Shown here: in pieces, positions 21,501 to 30,064 of the stretch
Numbering within the stretch: position 1 is the first letter of the stretch
Layout of the letters: each line of letters begins with the position of its first letter
Source of the DNA: Priapulus caudatus
Taxonomy: Eukaryota > Priapulida > Priapulimorpha > Priapulimorphida > Priapulidae
Length of the DNA: 33,934 nt
Assembly: GCF_000485595.1 (NCBI RefSeq)
Contig: NW_014577099.1
Span: 412,433-446,366 of the forward strand
Direction: 5' to 3'
Program-made: the position numbers and the translations under genes
The notes under the pieces: generated by a model
Told to the model about the DNA's origin: nothing
What the model saw: only the letters and a program-made list of their open reading frames with translations
Database searches by the model: none

Positions 21501-23632
21501 ATTCACATAAATTTATTTAAGTCAAAGAACATGCCTTGTTAATTTTGTACATTGATAAGTGGCAATTGTTATATACAGTTAATCCTTTTAATGCAGATTC
21601 TCAATTATTTGTTATGTAAATCGTATATAATATATGATAAGCTATAATGCACTTAATTATTACAGTAGTATTCAAAACACTACTGGCTCACCATGAACAT
21701 GATGTTGCTGAAAGCTTTTCCCTGGTGCTATATGGAAGTTTCCAGCAACCTGTTTAATCAATTGTCAAAACTAGTGTCACACTTTTCTAAATATGAAACA
21801 TGGTTACAAATTAAATATAAAGAAATAGGATAAAAAATTAATACTTGCAACAAATTTACACCTTAGACTCAAGTTTAGTCATTGGGATAGTGATTAAAAA
21901 ATCTGCAATACAGCAAGGAAGAATTTTTAATGGACACAGACAAAGAGTAACCGAAACATAGTTTCAATCAGATGTAATAGCTAATTTGGTAGGTCGAGAG
22001 GAAGCACATGCTGGAAATACACATGATGGAAGCACAAGATAATGGAAATACTACTAGGTTTTAACCAAATCTTTTGCTCACGCTCATTATTACTTGTATT
22101 AGGGCTAAATATGAGCATGGAACTGTGCACGGGCACAGATGTATCTCGTGGTCATATATAAACCAATGATTATTATATAGAAAATGTCAGTTGGAGTTAA
22201 AGGTCAGGACACACTGCAGCGACAACGATGGGCCGTAATGTTTGATGAAAGTTGAGGAAATTATAAACTATTGTTTCCAATGAGCTGTTTCAGGCTCACA
22301 TGATACAGTCTAACAACAACTATAACAGCAAAAATATTTAGAATCGCTTCCAATTTCCAGCGACATGGTCGTGCGATATGTAGTGCATTTTTTCTTGCAA
22401 CAGCACGGCTTCTATGCAACATTACATGGCAGGTGGCTGATGTTGGCAACAAATGTTGAACCATGTTTCATCAGCTTAAAGCAATAATTTCACATTTCCC
22501 CAACCGTTCTCATATTTTCTTGACTGTTCTGATACTTACTGGCACTATTTTATTAACACCAAGTGTATACAGTTATGTCTAACATGTCTTAGAAAACTCA
22601 CACATCACTTTCAGCGATACGTGCATTGATCTGCATTTTGAAATAGATTTGTTTACACATATCTACATCAATAAGCACATGATTCTCGAATCTCATGAGA
22701 TGCTATTGACTGGTGCCGACACTGCCAGGCTGTACACTGTACTGTGTTACCCTTGCCTTTGTCTACATGTCGAGATATGGTAGTATAGAAATATTTACGA
22801 TACATAAACATGTACACTTTTGTTTTGTGATAGCATTACTTATATTTCAATTTTGCAAACCTTAGGAATCCAGGTGCAAGTTTGCTGTTCTTTTGTTGTT
22901 TTATACCCTATAACAGCAGCCCAAACTTAGCAATTTTTATGCTGGAGTAATCAGTAATATATCTGCTAACAATTGAGACCTAACTTGTCTACATGTATGA
23001 AATTTTTAATTGTTTAATTTTTCGATTTAATCAAGAGATAATAACTTCAGTATGTCATGAATCCATTACCTTATTAACTTCCAGATATCCATAGAGATGA
23101 CAGCCTTCATTCTGCTGCTTCTCCAGCTTCTCCGTGAAACCCTCTCGCTTGCACTGCTCTATTTCTGCCGGCGTTATGAATGCCCATCCCTTCTTCCTGT
23201 AAGCTTCTCTCACTTCCTCACATGTGTTACAGCACCTACACATAAACTGCCATTAACACCTAGAACTCTAGCACCTAGTGTATTATGGATGTCCTGTGTT
23301 TCTATGCCAGTTGAATAGGTTCAATGAACCAAAACAATTCACTTACTGTCCGTTATAGGTTTCTGCTCCATAGCAACTTTCACATCTGCTTGTATTTAGG
23401 GTAAGCTTCAGAGACTGTTAAAACAGATATTTTTTACATAATTATTATAGACAAATAAGGTAAACATTTAGTTATTACATATACTTGTGTTACCTAATTT
23501 TATATATATTCATAATATTAGAATAAATCAATTACACAGATAAAATTTACACAGCAGTATCGCTGCTTTTTGTGTGAAATTGCAGTTATTTTGTACATAC
23601 CTCAATAATATCTTCAGACTTGTCACCAATGA
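12494..23632 (-). CDS. ERGIC3: ERGIC3/Erv46 cargo receptor, C-terminal two thirds (10 exons, 5' end not found)
   Basis: On the - strand, exons 23632-23601, 23414-23347, 23235-23070, 21749-21692, 21459-21428, 21026-20930, 17365-17301, 15225-15089, 14860-14805 and 12573-12494 join in frame to 262 complete residues and TGA. Landmarks: RCESCYGAE (20-28) and CCNTCEEVREAY (34-45), the lumenal cysteine cluster; EGCHLYGYLEVNKVAGNFH (76-94); NMTHSIKHFSFGQDYPG (120-136); GDQGLPGMFMMYELSPMMVK (193-212); a hydrophobic C-terminal membrane segment, FLTGVCAIIGGVFTVAGLV (223-241); and the cytosolic tail KKIDLGKAS. ERGIC3 works with ERGIC1/2 as a cycling receptor for secretory cargo and retrieval of ER proteins. 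Human ERGIC3 has 383 residues, so about 120 N-terminal residues, including the first membrane segment, are missing. I could not find them at 23633-33934, so they probably lie beyond the right edge. The introns hold a tRNA, a gypsy fossil and MITEs. Confidence 0.95.
12770..14360 (-). pseudogene. Decayed Ty3/gypsy retroelement (gag and integrase remnants)
   Basis: Lies in the last ERGIC3 intron, same strand. From the 5' side: a gag-like segment (about 14346-14130) with YLLPGEEGF and DDYFAPKQIREYDTLVFR, interrupted by TAG at 14190-14188; an unclear segment with several frames (about 14070-13730); the RNase H-integrase linker and zinc-binding region (HPGIVKMKALACSYVWW, then CGMCQIHRQ in another frame, about 13630-13470); the integrase core (13430-12900); and the integrase C-terminal RNFRG-like region, seen as NFRGTLQWLPGVIEKKL (about 12862-12810). 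The first catalytic Asp appears as Asn (INYAEP, 13424-13422). The catalytic Glu codon position is TAG (13148-13146). Further stops and frameshifts break the core. The protease, reverse transcriptase and both LTRs were not seen. It is inactive. The + strand frame at 13030-13422 is its antisense shadow. Confidence 0.88.
14361..14557. other. Rest of the ERGIC3 intron upstream of the gypsy fossil
   Basis: May still be gag-derived on the - strand, since the next 5' segment of a gypsy gag would fall here. I could not recognise a clear motif. Confidence 0.35.
14558..14621. repeat. 21-bp tandem triplication
   Basis: CCTCTTACCATGTTCCATGAG repeats at 14558-14578 and 14579-14599, then once more at 14600-14621 with a one-base insertion and a change (GTTATCATGAG). 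The array starts close to the 5' side of the gypsy remnant. Confidence 0.92.
14805..14860 (-). CDS. ERGIC3: ERGIC3 exon: C-terminal transmembrane segment
   Basis: Acceptor CTGTTTCAG precedes 14860 and donor GTATGT follows 14805. 56 bases encode the end of a split Arg codon, SFFHFLTGVCAIIGGVFT, and the first base of the next Val. Human ERGIC3 has SFTHFLTGVCAIIGGMFT here. Confidence 0.95.
15089..15225 (-). CDS. ERGIC3: ERGIC3 exon: lumenal juxtamembrane region
   Basis: 137 bases starting VLYTNQYSITT and ending GDQGLPGMFMMYELSPMMVK then YTEQK and two bases of Arg. The acceptor ATCCCAAAAG is weak in pyrimidines, but the reading phase and family similarity fix it. Donor GTAATG follows 15089. Confidence 0.94.
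15226..16314 (-). other. ERGIC3 intron, 3' part
   Basis: AT-rich intron sequence. I recognise no gene or repeat up to the target duplication of the foldback element at 16324. Confidence 0.45.
16324..16602. mobile_element. Telomere-core foldback element, copy 6 (arm type A, intronic)
   Basis: The best preserved copy. Arms of about 93 bp start GCTCATAGGGTCTATGTCCC and the inverted right arm ends GACATAGACCCTATCAGC. Perfect 9-bp target duplications CCCAGTAGC lie at 16315-16323 and 16603-16611. Between the arms lie TTAGGG-type repeats (about 16418-16447) and AGTAGGCGTAGGCGACTCCC. Both arms carry the same departures from the other type A copies (CTATCGGAGGG instead of CTGCCGGAACG; GGTTCGA instead of GGTCCGG). 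It lies in the intron between ERGIC3 exons 17301-17365 and 15089-15225. Confidence 0.9.
16612..16987 (-). other. ERGIC3 intron, no further feature
   Basis: AT-rich. An imperfect inverted pair TAGCCCTAGAC / GTCTGGGCTA (about 16740-16787) could form a hairpin. Nothing else was recognised. Confidence 0.4.
16988..17202. mobile_element. MITE with CTGTATAAGC termini and TA duplication
   Basis: Terminal inverted repeats CTGTATAAGC (16990-16999; reverse complement at 17191-17200) are flanked by TA on both sides (16988-16989 and 17201-17202), as in Tc1/mariner-type non-autonomous elements. The interior holds the CpG-rich motifs TTCGCGAAATTCGCGAAAAT and CACCGCGAAAT, which I recall from abundant repeats in marine invertebrates. 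No coding capacity. Confidence 0.8.
17301..17365 (-). CDS. ERGIC3: ERGIC3 exon: lumenal beta region
   Basis: 65 bases between acceptor TTTATTCCAG and donor GTATGT. They complete a split Asp codon and give QMMFQYFVKIVPTTYLNLDE and Lys. Human ERGIC3 has MMFQYFVKVVPTVYMK. The donor falls in an AT-rich, partly duplicated patch (TACTTTTTCAACATACTTTT on the + strand). Confidence 0.94.
17756..17827 (-). tRNA. tRNA-Pro(CGG)
   Basis: A 72-base gene on the - strand. The acceptor stem GGCTCAG pairs perfectly with CTGAGCC, followed by discriminator C. Box A is TGGTCTAGGGG and box B GGTTCAAATCC. The anticodon arm is CTCGC-TTCGGGT-GCGAG with anticodon CGG (17795-17793). There is no intron and no encoded CCA. 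A T5 run on the - strand just past the 3' end (about 17746-17755) is a pol III terminator. It sits inside an ERGIC3 intron, same strand. The body matches vertebrate tRNA-Pro almost exactly; the last two acceptor pairs differ in a compensated way. Confidence 0.97.
17828..18171 (-). other. ERGIC3 intron upstream of the tRNA
   Basis: No gene recognised. It provides the 5' flank of the tRNA gene, which has internal promoters. It ends at the inverted-repeat element that starts near 18172. Confidence 0.4.
18172..18847. mobile_element. MITE with about 135-bp terminal inverted repeats
   Basis: The left arm (18172-18304; TATTAAAGGCATACTAGGCC ...) is matched by the inverted right arm (18714-18847). 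Shared blocks include CCATTGATTATGCAAT, TTGACGAATGCTA, TTGTGTAGTTAATAA and ATTAGTTTGTCCAATAT. The arms differ by scattered substitutions. The ends contain TTAA on both sides (18174-18177 and its mirror), so a TTAA target duplication is possible. A TA or palindromic target fits equally well. The interior has an ACGGACGC...GCGTCCGT inner palindrome. No transposase is encoded. Confidence 0.85.
18848..19461 (-). other. ERGIC3 intron, no gene recognised
   Basis: Two short frames (19050-19250 and 19315-19587 on the + strand) have no family similarity that I see and lack a coding context. Confidence 0.4.
19462..19557. repeat. Exact 33-bp direct repeat with palindromic ends
   Basis: The same 33 bp, starting TATAATACATTGTTAAATAT and ending ATTTACAATGTAT, occurs at 19462-19494 and 19525-19557. 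ATACATTGT and ACAATGTAT are reverse complements, so each copy can fold into a hairpin. A further ATACATTGTTG is at about 19595-19605. Confidence 0.88.
19558..20929 (-). other. ERGIC3 intron, 5' part
   Basis: AT-rich, with several poly-T/poly-A stretches. No gene, RNA or transposon end was recognised. The intron starts with donor GTAAAA after 20930. Confidence 0.4.
20930..21026 (-). CDS. ERGIC3: ERGIC3 exon: NMTH...DYPG region
   Basis: 97 bases after acceptor CTGTTGCAG: FNMTHSIKHFSFGQDYPG, then LQNPLDHLEVVAHK and the first base of a split Asp codon. NMTH is an N-glycosylation sequon in the lumenal domain. Human ERGIC3 has NMTHYIQHLSFGEDYPG. Confidence 0.95.
21027..21427 (-). other. ERGIC3 intron (401 bp)
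   Basis: GT-AG intron between exons ending at 21428 and starting at 21026. Nothing further was recognised. Confidence 0.6.
21428..21459 (-). CDS. ERGIC3: ERGIC3 microexon (32 nt)
   Basis: Acceptor TTTTTTACAG precedes 21459 and donor GTAAGA follows 21428. It completes the split Val and encodes HDLQAFSGTK (human HDLQSFGLDN). Together with the preceding exon it restores the HVHVHDLQ motif of the family (here HHVHVHDLQ). Confidence 0.93.
21692..21749 (-). CDS. ERGIC3: ERGIC3 exon: VAGNFH segment
   Basis: 58 bases after acceptor ATTAAACAG: VAGNFHIAPGKSFQQHHVH plus one base, then donor GTGAGC. This is almost identical to human VAGNFHFAPGKSFQQSHVH. Confidence 0.95.
21750..23069 (-). other. ERGIC3 intron (1,320 bp)
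   Basis: AT-rich intron with no gene or repeat family recognised. A - strand frame at 22261-22464 has no supporting motif. Confidence 0.45.
23070..23235 (-). CDS. ERGIC3: ERGIC3 exon: cysteine cluster
   Basis: 166 bases. The acceptor is TTTATGTGTAG before 23235 and the donor GTAATG after 23070. Its first base completes a Gln codon; then CCNTCEEVREAYRKKGWAF through EGCHLYGYLEVNK (55 residues). This is the longest and most diagnostic ERGIC3 exon. An ATG 8 bases upstream lies in the intron and is not a start. Confidence 0.96.
23347..23414 (-). CDS. ERGIC3: ERGIC3 exon: RCESCYGAE
   Basis: 68 bases between acceptor GTTTTAACAG and donor GTAAGT: SLKLTLNTSRCESCYGAE, then TYNG and two bases of Gln. 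CESCYGAE is invariant between this gene and human ERGIC3. Confidence 0.94.
23601..23632 (-). CDS. ERGIC3: ERGIC3 microexon (32 nt), first visible exon
   Basis: Acceptor TTATCTTTCAG precedes 23632 and donor GTATGT follows 23601. Two bases of a split codon and IGDKSEDIIE are encoded. The segment is poorly conserved in the family (human has a Glu/Asp-rich stretch here). The call rests on two good splice sites and the correct phase with the next exon. Confidence 0.75.
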
Positions 23633-23707
23633 CTGAAAGATAAACAAGCAGACACGTTCAATTTTACATGACATAAATTTTCACAAGTATACTAAAAATT
23701 ACATTGA

Positions 23708-23781
23708 TAGTCTATCAAATAGTAGGGCACACACTGTGTGCCAGTAGTCTATCAAATAGTAGGCGCACACACTGTCACTGT
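23708..23781. repeat. 37-bp direct duplication
   Basis: TAGTCTATCAAATAGTAGG followed by GCACACACTGT occurs at 23708 and again at 23745. The second copy carries one extra base and a CACTGTGTG extension. CACACTGTGTG is palindromic. Confidence 0.88.
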
Positions 23782-23834
23782 GTGAAAATTCCCTGCTAAA
23801 TATTTGAGTGCATTAAATATTAGGCCGTCGCTAC

Positions 23835-24947
23835 CATTGTTGTAGGTCTCGAGACCGGTCTTAGTCTAGAGACCGGCCTCGACACCGTTTTCCTTGGTCT
23901 CGGTCTCGGTCTTGGCCTCGGAGTGCAATGACTCAGACTCGGACTCGGACTCAAGCCCTCCGGACTCGATGACTCGGGTCGAGGCTACTACATACATAGT
24001 ACACAACTGTACATATTGTAACACGCAGTTTACAAGAATTTAAAACTAAACTCCTAGGTTTGTCTAGATAACACGCGCCTAATCTCTGTAACGGTTTCAA
24101 TGGCTCGATTAAGATTCTTGTCCCTTTGGTTTGAATCTGCTGTCACTTCGTCCCTTTGCGCTTTTTCTACAACTTCGAAGGTGCTAGCACTCTTTCATTT
24201 GGTTCAACAAGCCGTGTGTGTCATTCTCGTAAAACACAAATGGTCTCGTTACTTTGACACATTTCGTATGACTCATGTTCTCTGTGTTTTCGGCTGACTA
24301 TAGAGTACCGAGTGTGACGTCACGTTGCAAGACAACGTACGGCTGGTTCTCACACAAGCCACTGGCTCCATGGGTAGCCAGAGGGTCAACTGTTGTGCGT
24401 ACGTAAAACACGATGTGTGTGCGCTGCAGACAGCGGTAAAGCATCGGTAGCAAGTCGTTCTTACAATATTTAATGAATTTAAAAAAAAATTCAAGAAAAA
24501 AAATTTTTTTTTTTTTAAATTTTTTGGGTTCAATTAATTTTTTTTCCGCGTTGCTTTTCACTTCCATCCTTTGGAAATCTATAAAAACTGCCAATATGAC
24601 TCTCATAATGATGGTTACAATCGCGGTACAAAACACGACACGCAGTTAATGTTACCAGAGCATATGATTGTGTAGAACCAGCAGGCTCGTGTGTCATGCC
24701 ACCGTGACGTCATCACTTCGGTACTTCTATACACTTTCGAATGTCTATGATGCACTGTTGCGATTTTTTTCCCAATTTTTTCCTGATTTTTTCCCCCTTC
24801 TCCGTGATTTTTCCCTTTTTTTTTTATCGAAAACTGGACTCGGACTCGGACTCGGGTGATGTGGACTCAGACTCGGAATCGGAGCTCGACGGCGCGACTC
24901 GGACTCGGACTCAGACTCGTGGGGGTGCGGACTCGACTACAACACTG
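23835..24947. mobile_element. hAT-like non-autonomous element with GACTCG subterminal repeats
   Basis: Termini CATTGTTGTAG (23835) and, inverted, CAGTGTTGTAG (ending 24947) fit the CAGTGTTGTAG-type ends I associate with hAT elements. Flanks GTCGCTAC and GTGGCTTA are an imperfect 8-bp duplication. Subterminal hexamers mirror each other: GGTCTCGGTCTCGG / GACTCGGACTCGG near the left end (about 23850-23990) and GACTCGGACTCGGACTCG near the right (about 24837-24935). A further inner inverted pair brackets the centre (GTACCGAGTGTGACGTCAC near 24305; counterpart near 24701-24723). The middle is an A/T homopolymer hairpin (about 24480-24550). There is no transposase frame; a DSDSDS-type frame over the hexamers is repeat translation. 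Confidence 0.7.
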
Positions 24948-25035
24948 GTGGCTTACGCGTCCGTTACCGGACGCCGCAGCTCCAGGCATACGCCTATATC
25001 ATCATTCTTTCTCATATATCTATCATCATGCATAT

Positions 25036-25126
25036 TATATATATAGCCTATAGATATATATATATATATATATACTATATACTATATATATATATATATA
25101 TATATATCATATATATATCTATCATG
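25036..25126. repeat. (TA)n microsatellite
   Basis: Nearly uninterrupted TATATA runs with a few ACTATA and CATATA breaks. It can extrude as a cruciform or hairpin. Confidence 0.95.
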
Positions 25127-27039
25127 TATAATAATATTATCTCGCCCCCCTGTTCTTTCTCATATATATTTCTAGATCATCATATTATCTTATGTGAACC
25201 CAACTATATTTTGTTGCAGTAAAAAACAATAAACAATAGAGTTTTTACCAGAGATATTACTTACTTTGAAAGGCGTTTGCACATGCGGCAATTCCAAACG
25301 CTCATTTCTCCAGTACTAGACTGCAATACTCGTCGTTGTCATGCGCATAATCACACTACCTTGTATGACAAAATAAACTTCTAGTTCTTTCGCATTTGAC
25401 GTGCGCGTCCCAACAAGAAAGACGGTGCGAATATCGGTAAGTCAGGCGCCAACGCTTAAATTGTTTTCAAAAAAGCCATAACATCAAAGTGTGACGTGAC
25501 GCAGCAGTTTTTCATCTCTTCCTGCGCCCGTACGCGCTGTACCGCGGCACGCTGCCACGGTTGCTTGGAGTATTGGGGACACTGTCAACAACCATCGGAG
25601 GGAGAATTCCCGTCAACAACCATTAGGAGGTATTTTCAAAATACCTTTGTATAAGACAACCGCGCCAGTGAAATGAGGTCAGGAAGTACGAGTTTATTTT
25701 AGCCATAGGGCGGGGGCTAGTATAGATTGCATGACACGACAGTATTTTGCCTAGTCGTAGTAACTGGGAGAAATAGCGTTTGATGCGTGCATATGTGAGC
25801 TTTAAGTGATTATATCAAAAAATGGTGTTTTTTGAAACTTTACTGAAAAACAAAAGCATAGATAACTGCCAGTAGAAATCAACCATTTGAAGAGGGCCGC
25901 ATAGCCTAAATCGTGAGCGTGAATTTGGGAATCTGCTGCTGAGCTTTTTGCTAATGGATGACGGCGACGGCGTAGCCAACTGCGTAAATATTAAACTAGC
26001 TAACACCACACTGTGGCTGTTTAGCCTGTAGTTTAATATTTATGCACTCTATAATATATATATATATATAAATATTTATATTAAGTTGTTATGTATGTGG
26101 ATTATCAGAATAGCGAGGTATGAGTCGTAAAATCCAATGCCAGCTAAACAAGGCTACAATGAATCAGCGCTAGTCAAAAGGAAGCAATGGACTGGTAAGC
26201 TGGGCTTCAACAGTTCATGACAAACCAGAGGAAATACAACGACGTTGGCCTAAATTTTGACTGTGAGGGTTGGAAAACTGCAGTATAATTGGTGGGCATA
26301 CATACTTTGAAAGGAATGCTCATTTGTGTTTGTTTGATTTAAACATAGCCATGATATATTTAGAGAGCAGCGATTCATTGCGCGTTAGTTACTATTGTCA
26401 GCTATGGCAGCATGGATAGTAACTAGCTGTGGTCGTACTACAGTTCGGTAAACAATTAATGACATTACTCCGGTCTGATACAATTATATAATCGGTTTCT
26501 ATTGCAGAAGCCTATCTACGCTTTCTTTTTCAGTCGGTCTTCGCATTTGGGATCCTTGGTTAGGCCTGGTTCAAGCCGTGGTCTGCAGTTTGTAACCGTC
26601 ATTGTTCGTGCGTCACGTAATGCTAGTATTGTGGTATACATTGTTTTCTCCTGCTGCATCCATCGTGCTCGCATACCTCGAAAAACTGGAATGAAATATG
26701 CTTTTCATGATTAAACTAACATGTATACATTAAACTAATACATAAGGAAATACATGAAAACACTAAACAACATCTGTGTTAGTCTATTACATTGCTTTAC
26801 ATAACATTAGGATTAATGCAATAACTATTGATATCCAAATATTAACATTCATGTTTAATCCATAGATCATAGTGTTTTGTCATAGCTGCTGCTGTTTTTG
26901 TACGTATTTGCTAACTTACATAACCCTACACCCTAAAGTTTTCTCATATGAAATATGTTGAAATATGCGGCTAGCCACGCAAGTTATTTGTCGGAATTTG
27001 GTAATATAATATATCATTATATATATTAGTATATACAGT
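25127..27039. other. Probable far-upstream ERGIC3 intron, no gene recognised
   Basis: Contains a GC-richer patch at about 25480-25680 with a doubled GTCAACAACCAT (25586 and 25613 area) and the palindrome GGTATTTTCAAAATACC (about 25630-25646). A short (TA)n lies at about 26055-26070. No exon similar to the missing ERGIC3 N-terminus was found in frames I could read. Confidence 0.4.
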
Positions 27040-27115
27040 GAACCCCGAAGATACGAAATGGCTGCGACAAACGAATTTTCAAGATACAAACGAGCTCCGT
27101 TTGAACGTTAATGTA
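27040..27115. mobile_element. Possible pogo/Tigger-like terminus
   Basis: TACAGTGAACCCCGAAGATA followed by ACGAATTTTCAAGATACAAA has the look of a pogo-like terminal repeat, with TA before CAGTGAACCCC. A related word set (CGAAGATACAAACTTTTCAAG) recurs at about 30495-30530. CAGTGAGACCTCGGGTAC occurs near 30627. No matched second end was proven. Confidence 0.4.
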
Positions 27116-27354
27116 TTGTACAAGTCGATAAAATCACACATACCAAACCGTCTTACGAATGCAGCGCAATTCAGGGCATAGGCCGTACTAGCGCGCTCTC
27201 TTTCCGGTGACTCAGCTTAAGGCAATCTGGTATCGGGTGTGAGAAAAAACTTTCATTTTTCCGGAAATAGCAAACGGTTTAGTGGCCTGCGCAACTCGAG
27301 GAATCGCTCGGGTCCATAGATACACATGTGTACACACGCATGTGAACCTCCTGA

Positions 27355-27432
27355 ACCCTAAAACGGAAAGGACTAATCCCCGCGGCACTCTGCGTGAAGG
27401 ACGAGCCCCACAATGTAGGGCAGTGCTTAGAC
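27355..27432. repeat. GGACTAATCCCC repeat block, copy 1
   Basis: CCCTAAAACGG then AAGGACTAATCCCC and a GC-rich stretch ending CCCCACAATGTAGGGCAGTG. Similar sequence, reverse-complemented, lies at about 30165-30240, again next to telomere-like CCCTAA repeats. It may be a subtelomere-type or transposon-derived repeat. No gene was recognised. A CCCAAAAATTTTTTTTTTGG hairpin follows at about 27458-27479. Confidence 0.5.
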
Positions 27433-28144
27433 ACTCGGGGCCAGCCGAAGGGGTGGATCCCAAAAATTTTTTTTTTGGGCACCGCAAATTTATATTCTAC
27501 GGCCCAAAATGATAAAGTGGTCAGCAATTTTCCATTGGCATTTTTCGCACGTGTACCCCTTGCTGCGCCGGCTGCGCGCAAGCGCATGCGCTGTACGCCA
27601 GCGATGGAAACCGTGCGGAAATATCAAACATGATTGAATGCGAGCGATTCAAGCCGGGCGTATTTGGCATCGCTGCAAATCACGCTGCCGTCGTAACCGC
27701 ACACACCGCGGCGCCGACTCGGGCACCGTAATTTATCGCATCGCAAGCGGCCAGCGCGCTAGAAAACCTCGCACAGTGTGTCCTAGGCCTTTTAGTTGGA
27801 TCATCAACACAGCTATTTAGTAATTTGCGTACGATTCGGCGTACGCGCAATGCGCGAGGCCGTTTAGGGATTGCCAATTTAAATCAAAGCTAAAATTTAC
27901 GCTAAACCTCTTGCGTAACTTTACACGAGCTGACGACCGGTGCCCCGTAAACACTCGACGAAATTTCGCAGGTGTTCTCCAGCATACCCGCAAGCTACAT
28001 TATTTTATGAGAAAACATTATAAATTACTAGCTCAACTAAAAATAACATAAATAGATTACCATACTACACTGACAGGCGGCCACCCTTTGACGCTTCTTT
28101 TGTCATCCAGCTTGCGCAGTTGTTTTCGCTTATAAGCCGAGTGT
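27433..28144. other. CpG-richer stretch, no gene recognised
   Basis: About 27540-27870 is relatively rich in G+C and CpG. Several overlapping short frames exist on both strands with no family similarity, which is usual for such composition. Confidence 0.35.
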
Positions 28145-29395
28145 TCGTAGTTAGCCGGTGTACGTGCACACGCCACGCACGTGTACGTGCACACGCACGC
28201 ACGTGTACGTGCACACGCCAACGCACTTGGACGTGCACACTCGCCACGCACGCCCGAATCTGTTACGCCTGTGCACCTGGCCACCCGCTACGGCTGTTGA
28301 CTTGTGGCACACGCACGCACGCACACGTGCCAGCAAGCACGGCGGTACGCACGTGGTACGTGCGACAACGCACGCCGACGCACGTGTACGTGCACAGCGC
28401 ACGTCACGTGTCTTTATCGTGTGCGATCAACACACGCACGCACGGTGGCACTATGACCAGGCAACGCAAATTCTGCACGTGTAGGCACGTTCACGTGCAC
28501 GCCCTACGTGCACACATCGCACGGCAGCCCACGCTATACGTACACCAGCCACGCCACGCACGTGCTACGGTGCACACGCCACGCAACGCTCGTTACGTGC
28601 CACACCGTGCCCCACATATAACGCACCGCCTACACGTGCACAATCACGCACCACACGTGGCACCAATCACACGCACGCACGTGTACGTACACGACACACG
28701 CCACTGCCCGTGTACGTACCACAGCGCACGCACGCACTGACGCATCGTGTACGTGCACACGCCACGTACGTCGTAGTCGTGTTACGTGCACATCACACGC
28801 ACGCACGCACGCACGTGACATGCACACACACGCACGCACCACGCAACGCGACCACGCTGCACATGCAGCGCTACGGCACGGCACGCTACGCACCGTACGC
28901 ACGGTACGTGCACCTACGCATCCACGCACGCTGTACTGTTGCACGCCACTACGCCACGTGCTACCGGTGCAGCACACGCCTCGCACGAACGCACGCCGCA
29001 CAGCGTGCACGATTGCACGCACGCATCGCAATAAACGCACGTGTACGCCTGCGACCACTGTACACACGCGCACGTGTACGTAGCACACGCACGACGCATC
29101 GCACGCCTGTACGCCGCATGTTTACGCTACCTCCACCACCGTGCACGCACCGATCGGTGGTACCGGTACACACGCACGCACGCACGTGTGTACGTGCGCA
29201 CACGTCCTCACGCCACACACGTGGTACGTGCATACACTACGCACTATATATCTGTTGCATGCATGCACGCACGCACGTGGCCTTGCTTGTACCATCGCAC
29301 ACGCCACGCATTCGCACCGCTAGCGTGTAACGTACACACGCACGGTACGTACGCACGCCACCGCCCAACCGTGACGCTGTCGCTTGCTTCATGAG
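28145..29395. repeat. 1.25-kb degenerate ACGCACGTGTACGTGCACAC array
   Basis: Built almost entirely from CACG, CACGCACG, GTGTACGTGCACAC and GCACACGC words. The first four units are spaced 22-24 bp (TACGTGCACAC at 28161, 28184 and 28206; a variant at 28230); spacing then becomes irregular. Long sections alternate purine and pyrimidine strictly, and the + strand is C-rich over G. Edges are abrupt: unique sequence up to about 28144 and after about 29395. Long frames over it on both strands (for example 28120-28740 and 28710-29330) are Thr/His/Arg/Cys/Val-rich repeat translations, not proteins. Confidence 0.9.
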
Positions 29396-30064
29396 TGTTG
29401 ACCACGTTAATCAACTTTACTAATAATCGACACAGATTGGCACACACATCACATCCCCCACGCTCATCCAGTGAGACTAGGAGCTTATACGAGCCTACCT
29501 TCTTGGTTTCTACCAATCACAGAGAGGCCGTCAGTATTGAGCCGTCCTATCGCCGGTATGCGGCGGCTTTGCATCGCCGGCGCTTGACGCGGCGCGCGGT
29601 GGTTTCGATCGATCGCGTTACTATTAGGCGATCGGTGCCTGCGTTATAAGTTCATGGCCCCGTCCCTCGCTGTCGGGCTACGAGCACTCGTACGGCGTAC
29701 GTCTGACAATCTTCAGTATATATAACAGTGAACAAAATCGCTCATCTCCTTCTCGCTCGCTTGCCGTGGTGCGATGATTGTAATAGCGCAAACTGATGGG
29801 TTACAACTAGCGAAAGCCGTGTCCCGCGAGTTTGCCTGATAAATCGAACTCTGAGCACTTGTTTTGCCGCTGTTTGCGTTCAGTTTAACGACCGCAACAG
29901 AGAATTTGTACTTCGCCCAAAGATATAAAATTTTTGGCGCCTGTTAATATTTTGTTTTGGTATTTTTAGTCGCCCCAGCCAGACGGTTTTGGTCGCATTG
30001 AGCGACGGGCGACCGGCGCCCTGTGTGTTCGATGCACTGTATAGCGGCAGTCGTGGGTTGGGGT
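29396..30064. other. No gene recognised; GC-rich patch
   Basis: About 29530-29645 is CpG-rich (CGCCGG and GATCGATCGCG words). The remainder is ordinary. No RNA gene or exon was recognised. Confidence 0.35.

Noticed and set aside
24741-25046. Frame with a DSDSDSG/DSDSESE stretch
   Set aside because: Translation of GACTCG hexamers at the right end of the hAT-like element. The same hexamers occur at the left end in the opposite sense.
28120-29330. Long open frames (206 codons each) on the + strand, and others on the - strand
   Set aside because: They translate the ACGCACGTG array into Thr/His/Arg/Val repeats, are open in several frames and both strands, and have no domain. Low stop content follows from the composition.
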